Assembly (NCBI GenBank): GCA_017541145.1
Contig: JAFXZT010000147.1
Coordinates: 30,809-94,808, forward strand
Length of the DNA: 64,000 nucleotides
Reading direction: 5' to 3'
DNA from: Bacteroidales bacterium
GTDB lineage: Bacteria; Bacteroidota; Bacteroidia; Bacteroidales; UBA3824
Within the stretch, counting starts at the first letter, position 1, and the number at the start of each line of letters is the position of its first letter. Shown piece after piece: positions 1 to 8,158 of this stretch. The notes beneath the pieces were generated by a model. That model saw only the letters and a program-made list of their open reading frames with translations. It was not told where the DNA came from and ran no database searches. A program made the position numbers and the translations under genes.

Positions 1-1375
1 CGCCTTGGTTTATTTGTTGTTTGTAATTTGGCTTCACAACTGGTGGTTGTTGGTAGGACTTGTAGTGATTTTCGATATTTTTATTACTGAAAAAGTTCAT
101 TGGGCTTTTTGGAAAAAGAAAGGTGTTGACAAGCAGACAAAAGCTGTGGAATGGGTTGATGCTCTGATATTTGCGATTGTTGCTGCTACTATTATCCGTC
201 TTTTCTTTATCGAGGCTTTTACGATTCCTACTTCATCAATGGAGAAATCTCTGTTGGTGGGTGATTATCTTTTTGTTAGCAAATTCAGTTACGGTCCCAA
301 AATGCCGAATACTCCGCTTTCGGTGCCGTTTACTCACAATACAATGCCGTTTACTGAAAATTCCAAATCATATTTGGAGTGGATTAAATGGCCTTACAAG
401 CGTCTTGCCGGTTTGGGCGAAGTAAAAAACAACGATGTTGTGGTTTTCAATTTTCCCGAAGGCGATACTGTTTGCCTCAATCAGCAGTCAAGAAGTTATT
501 ATCAGTTGATTCGTGATTATGGTCGCGATGCTGTTGTAAATGACAGAGTTATGAATGCTTATGGTCAGGTGATTACTGATTATTTCGGCAAAATTGTTAG
601 TCGTCCTGTTGATAAACGTGAAAATTATATCAAACGTTGTATCGCTATTGCCGGTGATAGTATTCAAGTAATTGACGGTCAGGCTTATGTTAACGGCAAA
701 CCGCAAGAAGAAATCGGTGACAAGCAGTTTAAATATTTGATTATTACAGATGGTACGCCGATTAATCCGCGTGTTTTTGACAATTTGAGTATTTCGATGG
801 AAGACAGAGCTTCGGCTCAGGTTTTCGATCCGTCAATTCTTGATTTTATGCATGAAGCCGATGGTGTTGAGCCTAATTGTCTTTTTGTTTTACCGCTTGT
901 AGCAGAAAATGTTGAGCAGTTGAAAAGTTTGCCGTGTGTAAAATCGGTGACAAGAATTGTAAAACCAAAAGATTTCCGCGAATCGTATATCTTCCCGCAT
1001 GACGAAAGATACCGTTGGAACGAGGATAATTTTGGCCCGCTTTATGTTCCTAAAGCCGGTGAAACTGTGCAACTTACATTGGATAATCTTCCGCTTTACC
1101 GCAGAATTATCGAAACTTACGAAGAAAATTCGTTAACAGTGTACAACGGTGAAATTATTATCAACAATCAACCGGCTACAAGTTATACATTTAGAATGAA
1201 TTATTATTTCATGATGGGTGACAGCCGCCACAATTCTGCCGACTCAAGATTTTGGGGGTTTGTGCCGGAAGATCATATTGTTGGTAAAGCTCTTTTCATT
1301 TGGTTTTCAAGTGATAAGGACGCTTCGTTCCCGTCGTCTATCAGATGGAACAGATTTTTTAAAGGTATTGACTAA
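1..1375 (+). CDS. lepB: Signal peptidase I (5' end outside window)
   Basis: Type I signal peptidase, an inner-membrane Ser/Lys protease that removes signal peptides from exported proteins. Numbering from the first in-window TTG (position 5), a TM segment lies at about 3-28 and a second at 51-70. The catalytic serine box TIPTSSME places Ser78 before Met. The general-base lysine is K210 in [11 protein letters not shown]. The conserved [11 protein letters not shown] box starts near 405. The roughly 190-residue insertion between the last two boxes is usual in Bacteroidetes LepB. Relatives have a longer N-terminus, so the true start is probably upstream of the window. A second LepB-like gene follows 17 bp downstream. 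Confidence 0.93.
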   Translation, partial: ALVYLLFVIWLHNWWLLVGLVVIFDIFITEKVHWAFWKKKGVDKQTKAVEWVDALIFAIVAATIIRLFFIEAFTIPTSSMEKSLLVGDYLFVSKFSYGPKMPNTPLSVPFTHNTMPFTENSKSYLEWIKWPYKRLAGLGEVKNNDVVVFNFPEGDTVCLNQQSRSYYQLIRDYGRDAVVNDRVMNAYGQVITDYFGKIVSRPVDKRENYIKRCIAIAGDSIQVIDGQAYVNGKPQEEIGDKQFKYLIITDGTPINPRVFDNLSISMEDRASAQVFDPSILDFMHEADGVEPNCLFVLPLVAENVEQLKSLPCVKSVTRIVKPKDFRESYIFPHDERYRWNEDNFGPLYVPKAGETVQLTLDNLPLYRRIIETYEENSLTVYNGEIIINNQPATSYTFRMNYYFMMGDSRHNSADSRFWGFVPEDHIVGKALFIWFSSDKDASFPSSIRWNRFFKGID

Positions 1376-1392
1376 AATTTTATAAAAACAAA

Positions 1393-2310
1393 TTGGATAA
1401 GTTTCTTTACGGCTGGTTTTTGCCGATTACATTGTCGTTTACATTAGCTCTTGTCGGTTATTTGATTTTTAGAGACAATGTTTGTGTAGTAAATGGTGAC
1501 GGTATGAATCCTAATTTTCTAAATGGGGAAACCATTGCCGTAAGGAAATTCCAACATGTTAAGATTAATGATATATTGCTGATTGACAGCCCGTTGAAAC
1601 GTCAAAAAAAGAAACCGAATTATTCTTTGAAACGGTGTGTGGCTTTGCCGGGTGATACTGTAAAAATCAGCGAAAAAAAATTATTTGTGAACGGCAATCT
1701 CCAAAGTTCCGATTTCTGTCAGTTCAATCGTAGAGTTATGCTTTTTTCAAAAGAAGAGGCGAGGGTAGCGGTTGCTACATACGGCATTACGGCCGGAAAA
1801 ATCACAAATATGACTCAGATTATTCCTATTTCGGAGCGGGTTTTCAATAGAATTCAGCACGATAGTCTTTTGAGATATGTTACTACCGATATCACTTCCA
1901 AAGAGCTGTCGGACAGATGCTTGTATCCGTTTTCATCGTTTTTCCGTTGGAACAAAGATTTTTATGGTCCGCTGATTGTTCCTAAAAAAGGCATGACAAT
2001 CAAGTTGACCACAAGTAATATTGTTTTTTACAGGCATCTGCTTGAAAATTTTGAAAATTCCAAACTTGAGTACAAAAACGGTCAATGTTATATAAACGGT
2101 AAAGTCACTGAAAATTACACATTTAAGAAGAATTATTATTTCCTTTTGAATGATTACAGAGACGATCCGTCGGATTCAAGAACTTTTGGACCTATTCCTG
2201 AGGATTTGATTTTTGCTAAGTATTGCGGTTTGCTAATTGGTAAAAATAAAGATGGCGAAATCGACTACGAAAAATCTTTTAAAATCACTTTGGGGAAAAT
2301 ATTATTTTAG
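1393..2310 (+). CDS. Signal peptidase I-like paralogue lacking the catalytic serine
   Basis: A 305-aa LepB homologue with one N-terminal TM segment (about 9-27). The fold-defining boxes are recognisable: GDGMNPNFLNGE, SLKRCVALPGD with the base lysine K80, and a degenerate LNDYRDDPSDSR box. At the nucleophile position the residue before Met38 is Gly37 (codon GGT, 1501-1503), where active enzymes have Ser. It is therefore probably not a conventional Ser/Lys protease. No ATG is available near the 5' end, and TTG at 1393 is the plausible start (frame open from 1372). It sits directly behind lepB, an arrangement I recall from other Bacteroidetes. It may be a partner or regulator of LepB, or a decaying copy. 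Confidence 0.82.
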   Translation: MDKFLYGWFLPITLSFTLALVGYLIFRDNVCVVNGDGMNPNFLNGETIAVRKFQHVKINDILLIDSPLKRQKKKPNYSLKRCVALPGDTVKISEKKLFVNGNLQSSDFCQFNRRVMLFSKEEARVAVATYGITAGKITNMTQIIPISERVFNRIQHDSLLRYVTTDITSKELSDRCLYPFSSFFRWNKDFYGPLIVPKKGMTIKLTTSNIVFYRHLLENFENSKLEYKNGQCYINGKVTENYTFKKNYYFLLNDYRDDPSDSRTFGPIPEDLIFAKYCGLLIGKNKDGEIDYEKSFKITLGKILF

Positions 2311-2347
2311 TTATTTTTGAAACCTAAAACCATTAAATTATTACTCT

Positions 2348-2953
2348 ATGACTTCATTTCAGATGTATTGCGGGTCCAATTCTATAATTGTAGGCCGTCA
2401 GGAAAAATTACCAGCAGACTATACTAAAATAGAATTTTACGATGATTTTATTCCCGATTTGTTAGCAGGAAAAAAGAAAGGTAATTTTTGGATAGAAGGC
2501 GATGCTGAACAATTGATTAACACGCTGAAAACCAAATACAAATATGTAGAAGCTGCCGGCGGTTATGTCTTAAATAATTTAGGTCAAAGTCTTGTAATTT
2601 TCCGCAACGGACTTTGGGATTTGCCAAAGGGTCATGTAGAACCCGGCGAAAGTATCGAAAATGCTGCCGTAAGGGAAGTTATGGAAGAAACCGGTATTTC
2701 GGAGCCGAAGATTGTGGAAAAACTTACCGATACATATCATTTCTATATGTACGATAACAAACCGCCCGTTGTTTTCAAGAAAACTTATTGGTATCTGATG
2801 TCAAACGAAGGAAACGGTAAAACAAATCCTCAAACCGAGGAAGGAATTACCGCTTGTCTTTGGGTGGACGACGGACGCATTGACGAACTTATCAACAAGA
2901 CTCACAGGAACTTAAAAATTTTGTTTCAATTTAAAAAGGACGGAAGAATATGA
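2348..2953 (+). CDS. Nudix hydrolase
   Basis: A 201-aa protein with an intact Nudix box (starts GHVEPGESIENAA, then REVMEETGI) matching Gx5Ex7REUxEExGU. Such enzymes hydrolyse nucleoside diphosphates linked to another moiety. The substrate cannot be read from the sequence. The roughly 70 residues before the Nudix fold are not familiar to me; this two-part layout is common in Bacteroidetes Nudix proteins of about 200 aa. The stop codon overlaps the start of the next lipoprotein gene (ATGA), so the two are likely co-transcribed. Confidence 0.85.
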   Translation: MTSFQMYCGSNSIIVGRQEKLPADYTKIEFYDDFIPDLLAGKKKGNFWIEGDAEQLINTLKTKYKYVEAAGGYVLNNLGQSLVIFRNGLWDLPKGHVEPGESIENAAVREVMEETGISEPKIVEKLTDTYHFYMYDNKPPVVFKKTYWYLMSNEGNGKTNPQTEEGITACLWVDDGRIDELINKTHRNLKILFQFKKDGRI

Positions 2954-3765
2954 AAAAATTGATTCCATTTTTGTTTATTTTCAGCTTGATTTTCGGTATT
3001 TCGTGTACCAGACCGTTGCAAGAATCCGATACAATTTCGGCGGAAAATTTGTTGAAACAAATTTCAGAAGGTAAAAAGCTGGTAATCAAAAATAAAACTA
3101 TTACCGGAGTTTTGGATTTTACCAAAATTTTGGATAAAGACAATAATCTTCCGGTTTCTACGATTTACATCGAAAGTGAATTGGCTTTTGTAAATTGTAC
3201 ATTTGAAGACAGTGTTTTGGCTTACAGTTTCAAAAATAGTATTCTTCGTACCGTTTTCAACAAGACGGTGATGTTTTATGAATGTAAATTTTTGAAAAAT
3301 GTACAGTTCTCACAGACAGAGTTTTCAAAAGATGTCAGTTTTGAATTGAGCGTTGTAGAAGGTCAAGCAGAGTTCAACGGAACTGATTTTTCCAAAGGTG
3401 CAATTTTTGCAGCTGCCAATTTTATGAACGATACCAAATTTTTGGGATGCCGTTTCGGAGGTCGTACTTCGTTTTTCAAAACGATGTTCAAAAAGTCAGT
3501 ATTGGTACAACGTGCAAAATTTTACGAGCCGGTATTGTTTTTGGACTCACATTTTTACGGGTATTTTGAATTTTCGGACAATATGTGTTATGATTTGCCT
3601 GATTTTTCTAATGCAAATTTTTCAGATCGTGTAGTTTTTTGCAACTCAGTATATTATTTGGGCTTAAAACTTAGCGGTAGTAAGGTTTCAAATCCCGAAT
3701 CAGTGGAACAACACGGTAATTATTTCGTTCAATCAACTGAAGTAAAAGATATATTTAACCAATAA
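2950..3765 (+). CDS. Lipoprotein with pentapeptide-like repeats
   Basis: A 271-aa secreted lipoprotein: Lys-rich n-region, hydrophobic stretch and lipobox GISC (Cys19). From about residue 70 to 240 a Phe-centred periodicity recurs every five residues (for example FVNCTFEDS, VQFSQTEFSKDVSF), as expected for a right-handed quadrilateral beta-helix of the pentapeptide type. Function unknown; such helices usually act in binding or as scaffolds. It overlaps the Nudix stop by 4 bp and precedes the papain-like lipoprotein by 13 bp, which suggests one envelope-related operon from lepB onward. Confidence 0.75.
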   Translation: MKKLIPFLFIFSLIFGISCTRPLQESDTISAENLLKQISEGKKLVIKNKTITGVLDFTKILDKDNNLPVSTIYIESELAFVNCTFEDSVLAYSFKNSILRTVFNKTVMFYECKFLKNVQFSQTEFSKDVSFELSVVEGQAEFNGTDFSKGAIFAAANFMNDTKFLGCRFGGRTSFFKTMFKKSVLVQRAKFYEPVLFLDSHFYGYFEFSDNMCYDLPDFSNANFSDRVVFCNSVYYLGLKLSGSKVSNPESVEQHGNYFVQSTEVKDIFNQ

Positions 3766-3778
3766 AACGTAATAACCG

Positions 3779-5551
3779 ATGAAAAAAACAAAACTTTTTA
3801 CTGCTTTGGTGTCAGCAGGTTTGTTGACCGGAGCTGCGGGATTTACCTCATGTGACGAAGAGACTTTGTCAAATGTTTTGAACGCAGTTCTTTTTGGTGA
3901 TAATGAGTATTCAACAAATTCCGGTGACAATTATTTCGGATGGTTTGCTCAGGACGAGGATACAGAACATCAGGCTCAGGATATTTTGTTGTCTACAAAA
4001 CAGACTTCCGACAAACTTTCTTCAAATAATTTGCCTCGCAAAGTGGATTTAACCGATTATCTTCCGCCAATCGGAAATCAGGGTCAATATGGTACTTGCG
4101 TGGCGTGGGCTACTGCGTACAACTGTCGTTCTTTCTTGTATGCAAAACAAAAAGGATTAACAAAAAGTAATTTGAAAAATACTTCAAATCAGTTCAGTCC
4201 TAAAGATTTGTTTTGGTCAATTGAAAACAGTTACAAAGGCGACGGCTGCAACGGAACCAACTTTGAATACGCTTTTGACGTTATGATTTCCCGCGGTGTT
4301 GCAACTCTTAGCGATGTACCGTACACAAATCTTGGTAATTGCAGTTACAACCGTTCTGCGGGTTCAAGTACTGCCGGAAATTACAAAATCAAATCATTCC
4401 GTCAAATCAAAGTTGACAAACAGACAATCAAAGAGTATCTTGCTAACGGTCAGTTAGTTGTATTTGGTGCTCAACTTGGTGACGAATTTATGAACGCCAA
4501 TTCATCGTCAGTGCTTTACGATCAGACATACGGTTATACTGGTATGCACGCTTACCATGCGATGGTGCTCAGCGGTTACGACGATGACAAAGGTTCAAAC
4601 GGAGCATTTCGTGTAGTTAACTCTTGGGGTTCAAATTGGGGTGATGACGGATATATTTGGGTTGACGAAAACTTTTTTGTCGGCGGCAAATTTGCTTATT
4701 GTGCTTACGTTGCTTACAATATCAATGATACAGAAATCGACGACGAAACCAATACCGTTGTTGACGACAACAAAAATTCAGGTAATGATGTGATTGCATA
4801 TTCACTTACCGATGATGAACTTTCATATTCAGAACATGCTCATGAAACAGGCTGGCGTGAAGCTACTTACAATGTTTACAATGCAGGAACAAATACAATT
4901 AAGAGTTCATCAGATTGGGCAATTTGTTTGTTGTATTACAATGCTTACAATGCAAATGATTATGGTATAATACTTTTAGATTATTATACTGATAATTTGG
5001 GTAATAAAAATCAGTACAATCCTAACTGGACAGAAGAAGATGATCCTAAACCGTTGGATTATCTTGGTGTTGCCGCACAAGGTTATTCTTGGAACAATTA
5101 TGATATTCCGAGCGGTTACAGTGTAGCACAAGTTATAAACAATGACGAAAAAGAATTTGTTTGGGGGTACAAAATGCCGCCTCTTACCGGTGATTATTAC
5201 CTTGTACTTTTTGCTGATGCGTTTAACGGTATTGAAGAATCTTGCGAGGACAACAATTATTGCTATTGGGGTAATTCAGACGGAAGCCCAATTCATTATG
5301 TTAAAGGTGTTCCGACAAATATTTCTAAATCCGCAAAAATCAGTAAATCAGACGTTATGCCAAAGCAAAACGGCAAAGGAACATTCCAATCTGTTGTATT
5401 GCCGGGCAATCTCAATGCATATTCTACCGACGAAATTTCTGCTTTGATTCGTGCTAACAAAAAATCAGGCGAACTTTCTAAAAAGGCAGCTGCTTGGAAA
5501 GCCGGTGTAGCTAACGGTGAAATTTGCGTATTACCAAAGAAAACTCGTTAA
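3779..5551 (+). CDS. Papain-family (C1) cysteine protease lipoprotein
   Basis: A 590-aa lipoprotein with signal peptide and lipobox FTSC (Cys25), so probably anchored in the outer membrane. A C1A peptidase domain spans about 88-315: oxyanion Gln101 and catalytic Cys107 in GNQGQYGTCVAWAT, His260 in HAYHAMVLSGYDD, and Asn281 in VVNSWGSNWGDDGY. There is no obvious inhibitory propeptide, only about 60 acidic and polar linker residues. Residues 340-490 are Tyr/Asn-rich and look like a beta-sandwich, possibly CARDB-like. Secreted C1 peptidases of Bacteroidales typically degrade host or food protein, but the substrate here is unknown. Confidence 0.87.
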   Translation: MKKTKLFTALVSAGLLTGAAGFTSCDEETLSNVLNAVLFGDNEYSTNSGDNYFGWFAQDEDTEHQAQDILLSTKQTSDKLSSNNLPRKVDLTDYLPPIGNQGQYGTCVAWATAYNCRSFLYAKQKGLTKSNLKNTSNQFSPKDLFWSIENSYKGDGCNGTNFEYAFDVMISRGVATLSDVPYTNLGNCSYNRSAGSSTAGNYKIKSFRQIKVDKQTIKEYLANGQLVVFGAQLGDEFMNANSSSVLYDQTYGYTGMHAYHAMVLSGYDDDKGSNGAFRVVNSWGSNWGDDGYIWVDENFFVGGKFAYCAYVAYNINDTEIDDETNTVVDDNKNSGNDVIAYSLTDDELSYSEHAHETGWREATYNVYNAGTNTIKSSSDWAICLLYYNAYNANDYGIILLDYYTDNLGNKNQYNPNWTEEDDPKPLDYLGVAAQGYSWNNYDIPSGYSVAQVINNDEKEFVWGYKMPPLTGDYYLVLFADAFNGIEESCEDNNYCYWGNSDGSPIHYVKGVPTNISKSAKISKSDVMPKQNGKGTFQSVVLPGNLNAYSTDEISALIRANKKSGELSKKAAAWKAGVANGEICVLPKKTR

Positions 5552-5571
5552 TCACTTAAAACTATTTATAT

Positions 5572-5814
5572 ATGAAAAGGAAACATTTGATTTTTGGACT
5601 TTTGTTGATTTTTTCTGTTATGATTGTTTTGCCGTCTTGTGATATCCTTTTGGGTACTACCACAACTACCAACAACAATACCAACAGAAATACAACCAAC
5701 ACTACAACTAACACCAACGGAGGAAATTCTTCTTCAACTTCTGTCGGTAAAAAGACCACAACCGGAAGTAGCAGCAGTAGCTCATCTACTTCAGTAGGCA
5801 AGAAAACACATTAA
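5572..5814 (+). CDS. Small Thr/Asn/Ser-rich lipoprotein
   Basis: An 80-aa predicted lipoprotein with a clear signal peptide and lipobox LPSC (Cys23). The mature part is almost entirely Thr, Asn and Ser, with two copies of the nonapeptide SSTSVGKKT near residues 52-60 and 69-77. It starts 20 bp after the papain-like lipoprotein and ends just before a strong terminator, so it is the last gene of this run. No enzymatic domain is possible; it could be a surface spacer or stalk. The signal peptide and operon position argue that it is real despite low complexity. Confidence 0.65.
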   Translation: MKRKHLIFGLLLIFSVMIVLPSCDILLGTTTTTNNNTNRNTTNTTTNTNGGNSSSTSVGKKTTTGSSSSSSSTSVGKKTH

Positions 5815-5828
5815 AAAAAAATTCAATA

Positions 5829-5866
5829 AAAAAGTCCGGTAGAAAAATCTGCCGGACTTTTTTTGT
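5829..5866. terminator. Intrinsic terminator, usable from both strands
   Basis: A 13-bp stem (AAAGTCCGGTAGA with TCTGCCGGACTTT, one G-U pair) and an AAAA loop, flanked by A-rich sequence on the left and a T tract on the right. It lies between the plus-strand lipoprotein run and the convergent rsmD gene. Confidence 0.9.
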
Positions 5867-5870
5867 GTGA

Positions 5871-6410
5871 TTATTTCTGGTAAAAACTGAAATTTACTTT
5901 ACCATAATGTCTTTGGTCTTTGATATGAGTAAAATCAGTAAAATGAGTTTTTGCACTATGTTCCATTACCAACAATGTATTGCTTGTAACGCCCGGATTG
6001 TTCATAATCAGTTCCGGAATTCTTTCAACGCCTTCCATATCGTAAGGCGGGTCGGCAAAAATTAGGTCAAAATTCAGCGGATTGTTTTCGATAAACTTAA
6101 ACGCATCGGTATTTATTACCCTTGCCGGCGATTTGTCCGGAAACATCGATTTGAAACTCTTGTTGATAAATTCGCAATATTTCCTGTTGATATCCACGCA
6201 AATAATATCTTTGCATCCTCTTGACGCCATTTCGTAGCTGATACCGCCGGTGCCTGAAAACAAATCCAAAAATCTAACTTGCTCAAAATCAATAGTATTG
6301 TTGAGAATATTGAACAACGATTCCTTCGCCATATCGGTTGTAGGTCTGTCCGAGAAAAACGACGGCAGATTTATTTGTCTGCTTCTGAAAAGTCCTGTTA
6401 TAATACGCAT
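5871..6410 (-). CDS. rsmD: 16S rRNA (guanine966-N2)-methyltransferase RsmD
   Basis: A 179-aa SAM-dependent methyltransferase that modifies G966 of 16S rRNA during small-subunit assembly. Seen: N-terminal MRIITG, SAM-binding motif LDLFSGTGGISYE, acidic loop VDINRKY, and catalytic motif ADPPYD of N2-guanine methyltransferases. Length matches the family. It overlaps the 3' end of the upstream DUF3822 gene by 13 bp, a pairing I recall across Bacteroidetes, so the two are probably translationally coupled. Confidence 0.92.
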   Translation of the reverse strand: MRIITGLFRSRQINLPSFFSDRPTTDMAKESLFNILNNTIDFEQVRFLDLFSGTGGISYEMASRGCKDIICVDINRKYCEFINKSFKSMFPDKSPARVINTDAFKFIENNPLNFDLIFADPPYDMEGVERIPELIMNNPGVTSNTLLVMEHSAKTHFTDFTHIKDQRHYGKVNFSFYQK

Positions 6411-7237
6411 GGCAATATCATCATATTGTGGAAAGTATGTTCAGGAATCTCGTTTGAGAACGAATATTCATAATTGCTGTTCAATGAATTGAATGTAACA
6501 TTCGGTAAATACTTGTACAACAATTGATAAATCTCAGATTCTGCATCTTGGTATCCTGTAAGTTTTACAGCAGTTTTTTTATCAAGTTTCAACTTTGTGA
6601 TAATTGATTGTATGCAGTACAAAACGTCGGTTGCGCTTTGGTAAGCGAAAGTATTGTACAACAATATTTTACCGCCTTGCGAAACAGCAATATCCATAAA
6701 ATCGTAATAGAAATTTACAGAAATTGTAGGTTCTTCGCTGCCGTTTTTTATAATATTTTCTATAAACGGAGTACCCTCGTGATAGAAATTTATTTCAGGG
6801 AAAGTGTTGACCATCAATGTAGTAAGGTATGACGGAATAACAAACACATCGCACGAAGATATAGATTTCAGTTTATTGAATTGAATTTCTTCCTTGTCGG
6901 AGATTGGAAAATTAGCCGAAGTAAGATCTTTGAGTTTTGTTTTGTCGAAAATCGCGTTAGGTACAATAATAGATTTTCTTGTGACGAAAATCATGTCAAC
7001 GGATTTGTAGGTTTTTCCCATAAACGGGTCATTAGTAAGATTTTGCTTGATTTTGTCATAAAGATTCTCGTCGCTAAGCTCCATTCCGTATCCGATATGT
7101 TTGATAGCAAGATACTCTTTGGCGTAAGTATCGAGAATGCAATATGTATAACCGCGCTGACTGATCTGTATTGACAGATTGTAAGTGCTTGTCTTGTTGA
7201 TATTACAAGAATCGGTTTTTGCAAATATATCTTTCAT
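6398..7237 (-). CDS. DUF3822 family protein
   Basis: A 279-aa protein with no signal peptide or membrane segment, recognised as the Bacteroidetes DUF3822 family from its N-terminal pattern (LSIQISQRGYTYCILD) and its position directly upstream of rsmD. The fold looks actin/ASKHA-like, with repeated beta-strand blocks (FYYDFMDIAVSQGGKILLYN), but I cannot assign a reaction. The 13-bp overlap with rsmD suggests a linked role in ribosome maturation; this is inference only. Confidence 0.78.
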   Translation of the reverse strand: MKDIFAKTDSCNINKTSTYNLSIQISQRGYTYCILDTYAKEYLAIKHIGYGMELSDENLYDKIKQNLTNDPFMGKTYKSVDMIFVTRKSIIVPNAIFDKTKLKDLTSANFPISDKEEIQFNKLKSISSCDVFVIPSYLTTLMVNTFPEINFYHEGTPFIENIIKNGSEEPTISVNFYYDFMDIAVSQGGKILLYNTFAYQSATDVLYCIQSIITKLKLDKKTAVKLTGYQDAESEIYQLLYKYLPNVTFNSLNSNYEYSFSNEIPEHTFHNMMILPCVL

Positions 7238-7285
7238 TGTACTTGATTTTAGCTGAATATTAAACTTTTTACGGCACTAAATTAC

Positions 7286-7320
7286 AACAAAAAAGGGAAA
7301 ACTCGAAAGTTTTCCCCTGA
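7286..7320 (-). terminator. Terminator after the one-TM protein gene
   Basis: Stem GGGAAAACT (7295-7303) and AGTTTTCCC (7308-7316) with a CGAA loop. Read on the minus strand it is followed by a U-rich tract. It ends the 7344-7985 transcript before DUF3822. Confidence 0.8.
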
Positions 7321-7343
7321 TTTTTTTATTTTTTCTAAAAAAA

Positions 7344-7985
7344 TTATTCCCAGTTGCCGGCATTGTTGTTGTATTCTGTAAGTGAACCAACTTTTAAGCC
7401 AGGATATCTGCCGAGGGTTTCTGCTTCATCAATTTTGTTGATAATTTCCTGTCTGTCAAGACCTTGCAAATATACTTCATAAGGGGTTTTGCATTCAAAT
7501 ACCGGAATTGTTACACCGGAACCTGTCAAAAGTGAATCAACTGCACCAAGTTCAAATTTTACATTGTTTGACTTTGGTACGTATGCCAATGAATCCAATG
7601 TGTATTTGTTTGCACACAATGAATCATAGCAACTTACTTCCAAGGTATCACGTTTTACAATACCTGCTTCAATAGCTTTTTCTTCTGCAAGTTTACGTGG
7701 GTATTTGTTGTAGAAACTGTCAGGAATGTTACCAATTGCTTTTACAATTTTGATTTTACCGTTTTTGATAAAATCAATCAATGTATCAAAATTTCCTGCA
7801 TAGTGACCGCGTTGACTTTTGAATGCTACTTGTGCATTTCTGATGTCTTTCAATTTTTGAACAGTCAATTCTTTGCGCCAATCTGCGCTCTTATTAAAAC
7901 GGATAGGTTCCATTATGCTATCCCACAGCATATAACCTAAGAATAGGATTAATGCAAATAATACTAACTCAATTATTTTTTTCAT
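7344..7985 (-). CDS. Conserved hypothetical one-TM protein
   Basis: A 213-aa protein with one N-terminal TM helix (about 4-24) and a soluble rest. The segment after the helix (KLKDIRNAQVAFKSQRGHYAGNFDTLIDFIK) resembles the spacing of pseudopilin-like proteins after their hydrophobic helix, but no prepilin peptidase site is visible. It is probably anchored in the inner membrane and faces the periplasm. I do not recognise a named function. It has its own terminator and a possible promoter (TAAATTTG at 8022-8029, minus strand). Confidence 0.65.
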   Translation of the reverse strand: MKKIIELVLFALILFLGYMLWDSIMEPIRFNKSADWRKELTVQKLKDIRNAQVAFKSQRGHYAGNFDTLIDFIKNGKIKIVKAIGNIPDSFYNKYPRKLAEEKAIEAGIVKRDTLEVSCYDSLCANKYTLDSLAYVPKSNNVKFELGAVDSLLTGSGVTIPVFECKTPYEVYLQGLDRQEIINKIDEAETLGRYPGLKVGSLTEYNNNAGNWE

Positions 7986-8021
7986 TGTTGAAAATGTTTA
8001 TTTTTTAATTTTTTTATGTGG

Positions 8022-8055
8022 CAAATTTAAGAAAAAAATTTAATAACAATTCAAA
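8022..8055 (-). promoter_or_regulatory. Putative Bacteroidetes promoter for the one-TM protein gene
   Basis: On the minus strand: TTTG (8055-8052), 22 bp, TAAATTTG (8029-8022), about 37 bp ahead of the start codon. The spacing is slightly long, so confidence is moderate. Confidence 0.45.
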
Positions 8056-8158
8056 AATATTTAATATTTTATTAAAAATAATTTTTGCCAAAAGAACTTT
8101 TTTATTTTGAAAAATTGGTAATTTAGCAGTTTGTTGTATCAGGCTTTTATTATTAAAA

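Noticed and set aside
3779..5551. Papain-like lipoprotein as T9SS cargo
   Set aside because: It has a lipobox and ends in a basic, unstructured stretch rather than a T9SS sorting domain.
5562..5801. Minus-strand frame opposite the small lipoprotein
   Set aside because: Low-complexity Val/Leu run created by the Thr/Asn repeats of the real gene on the plus strand.
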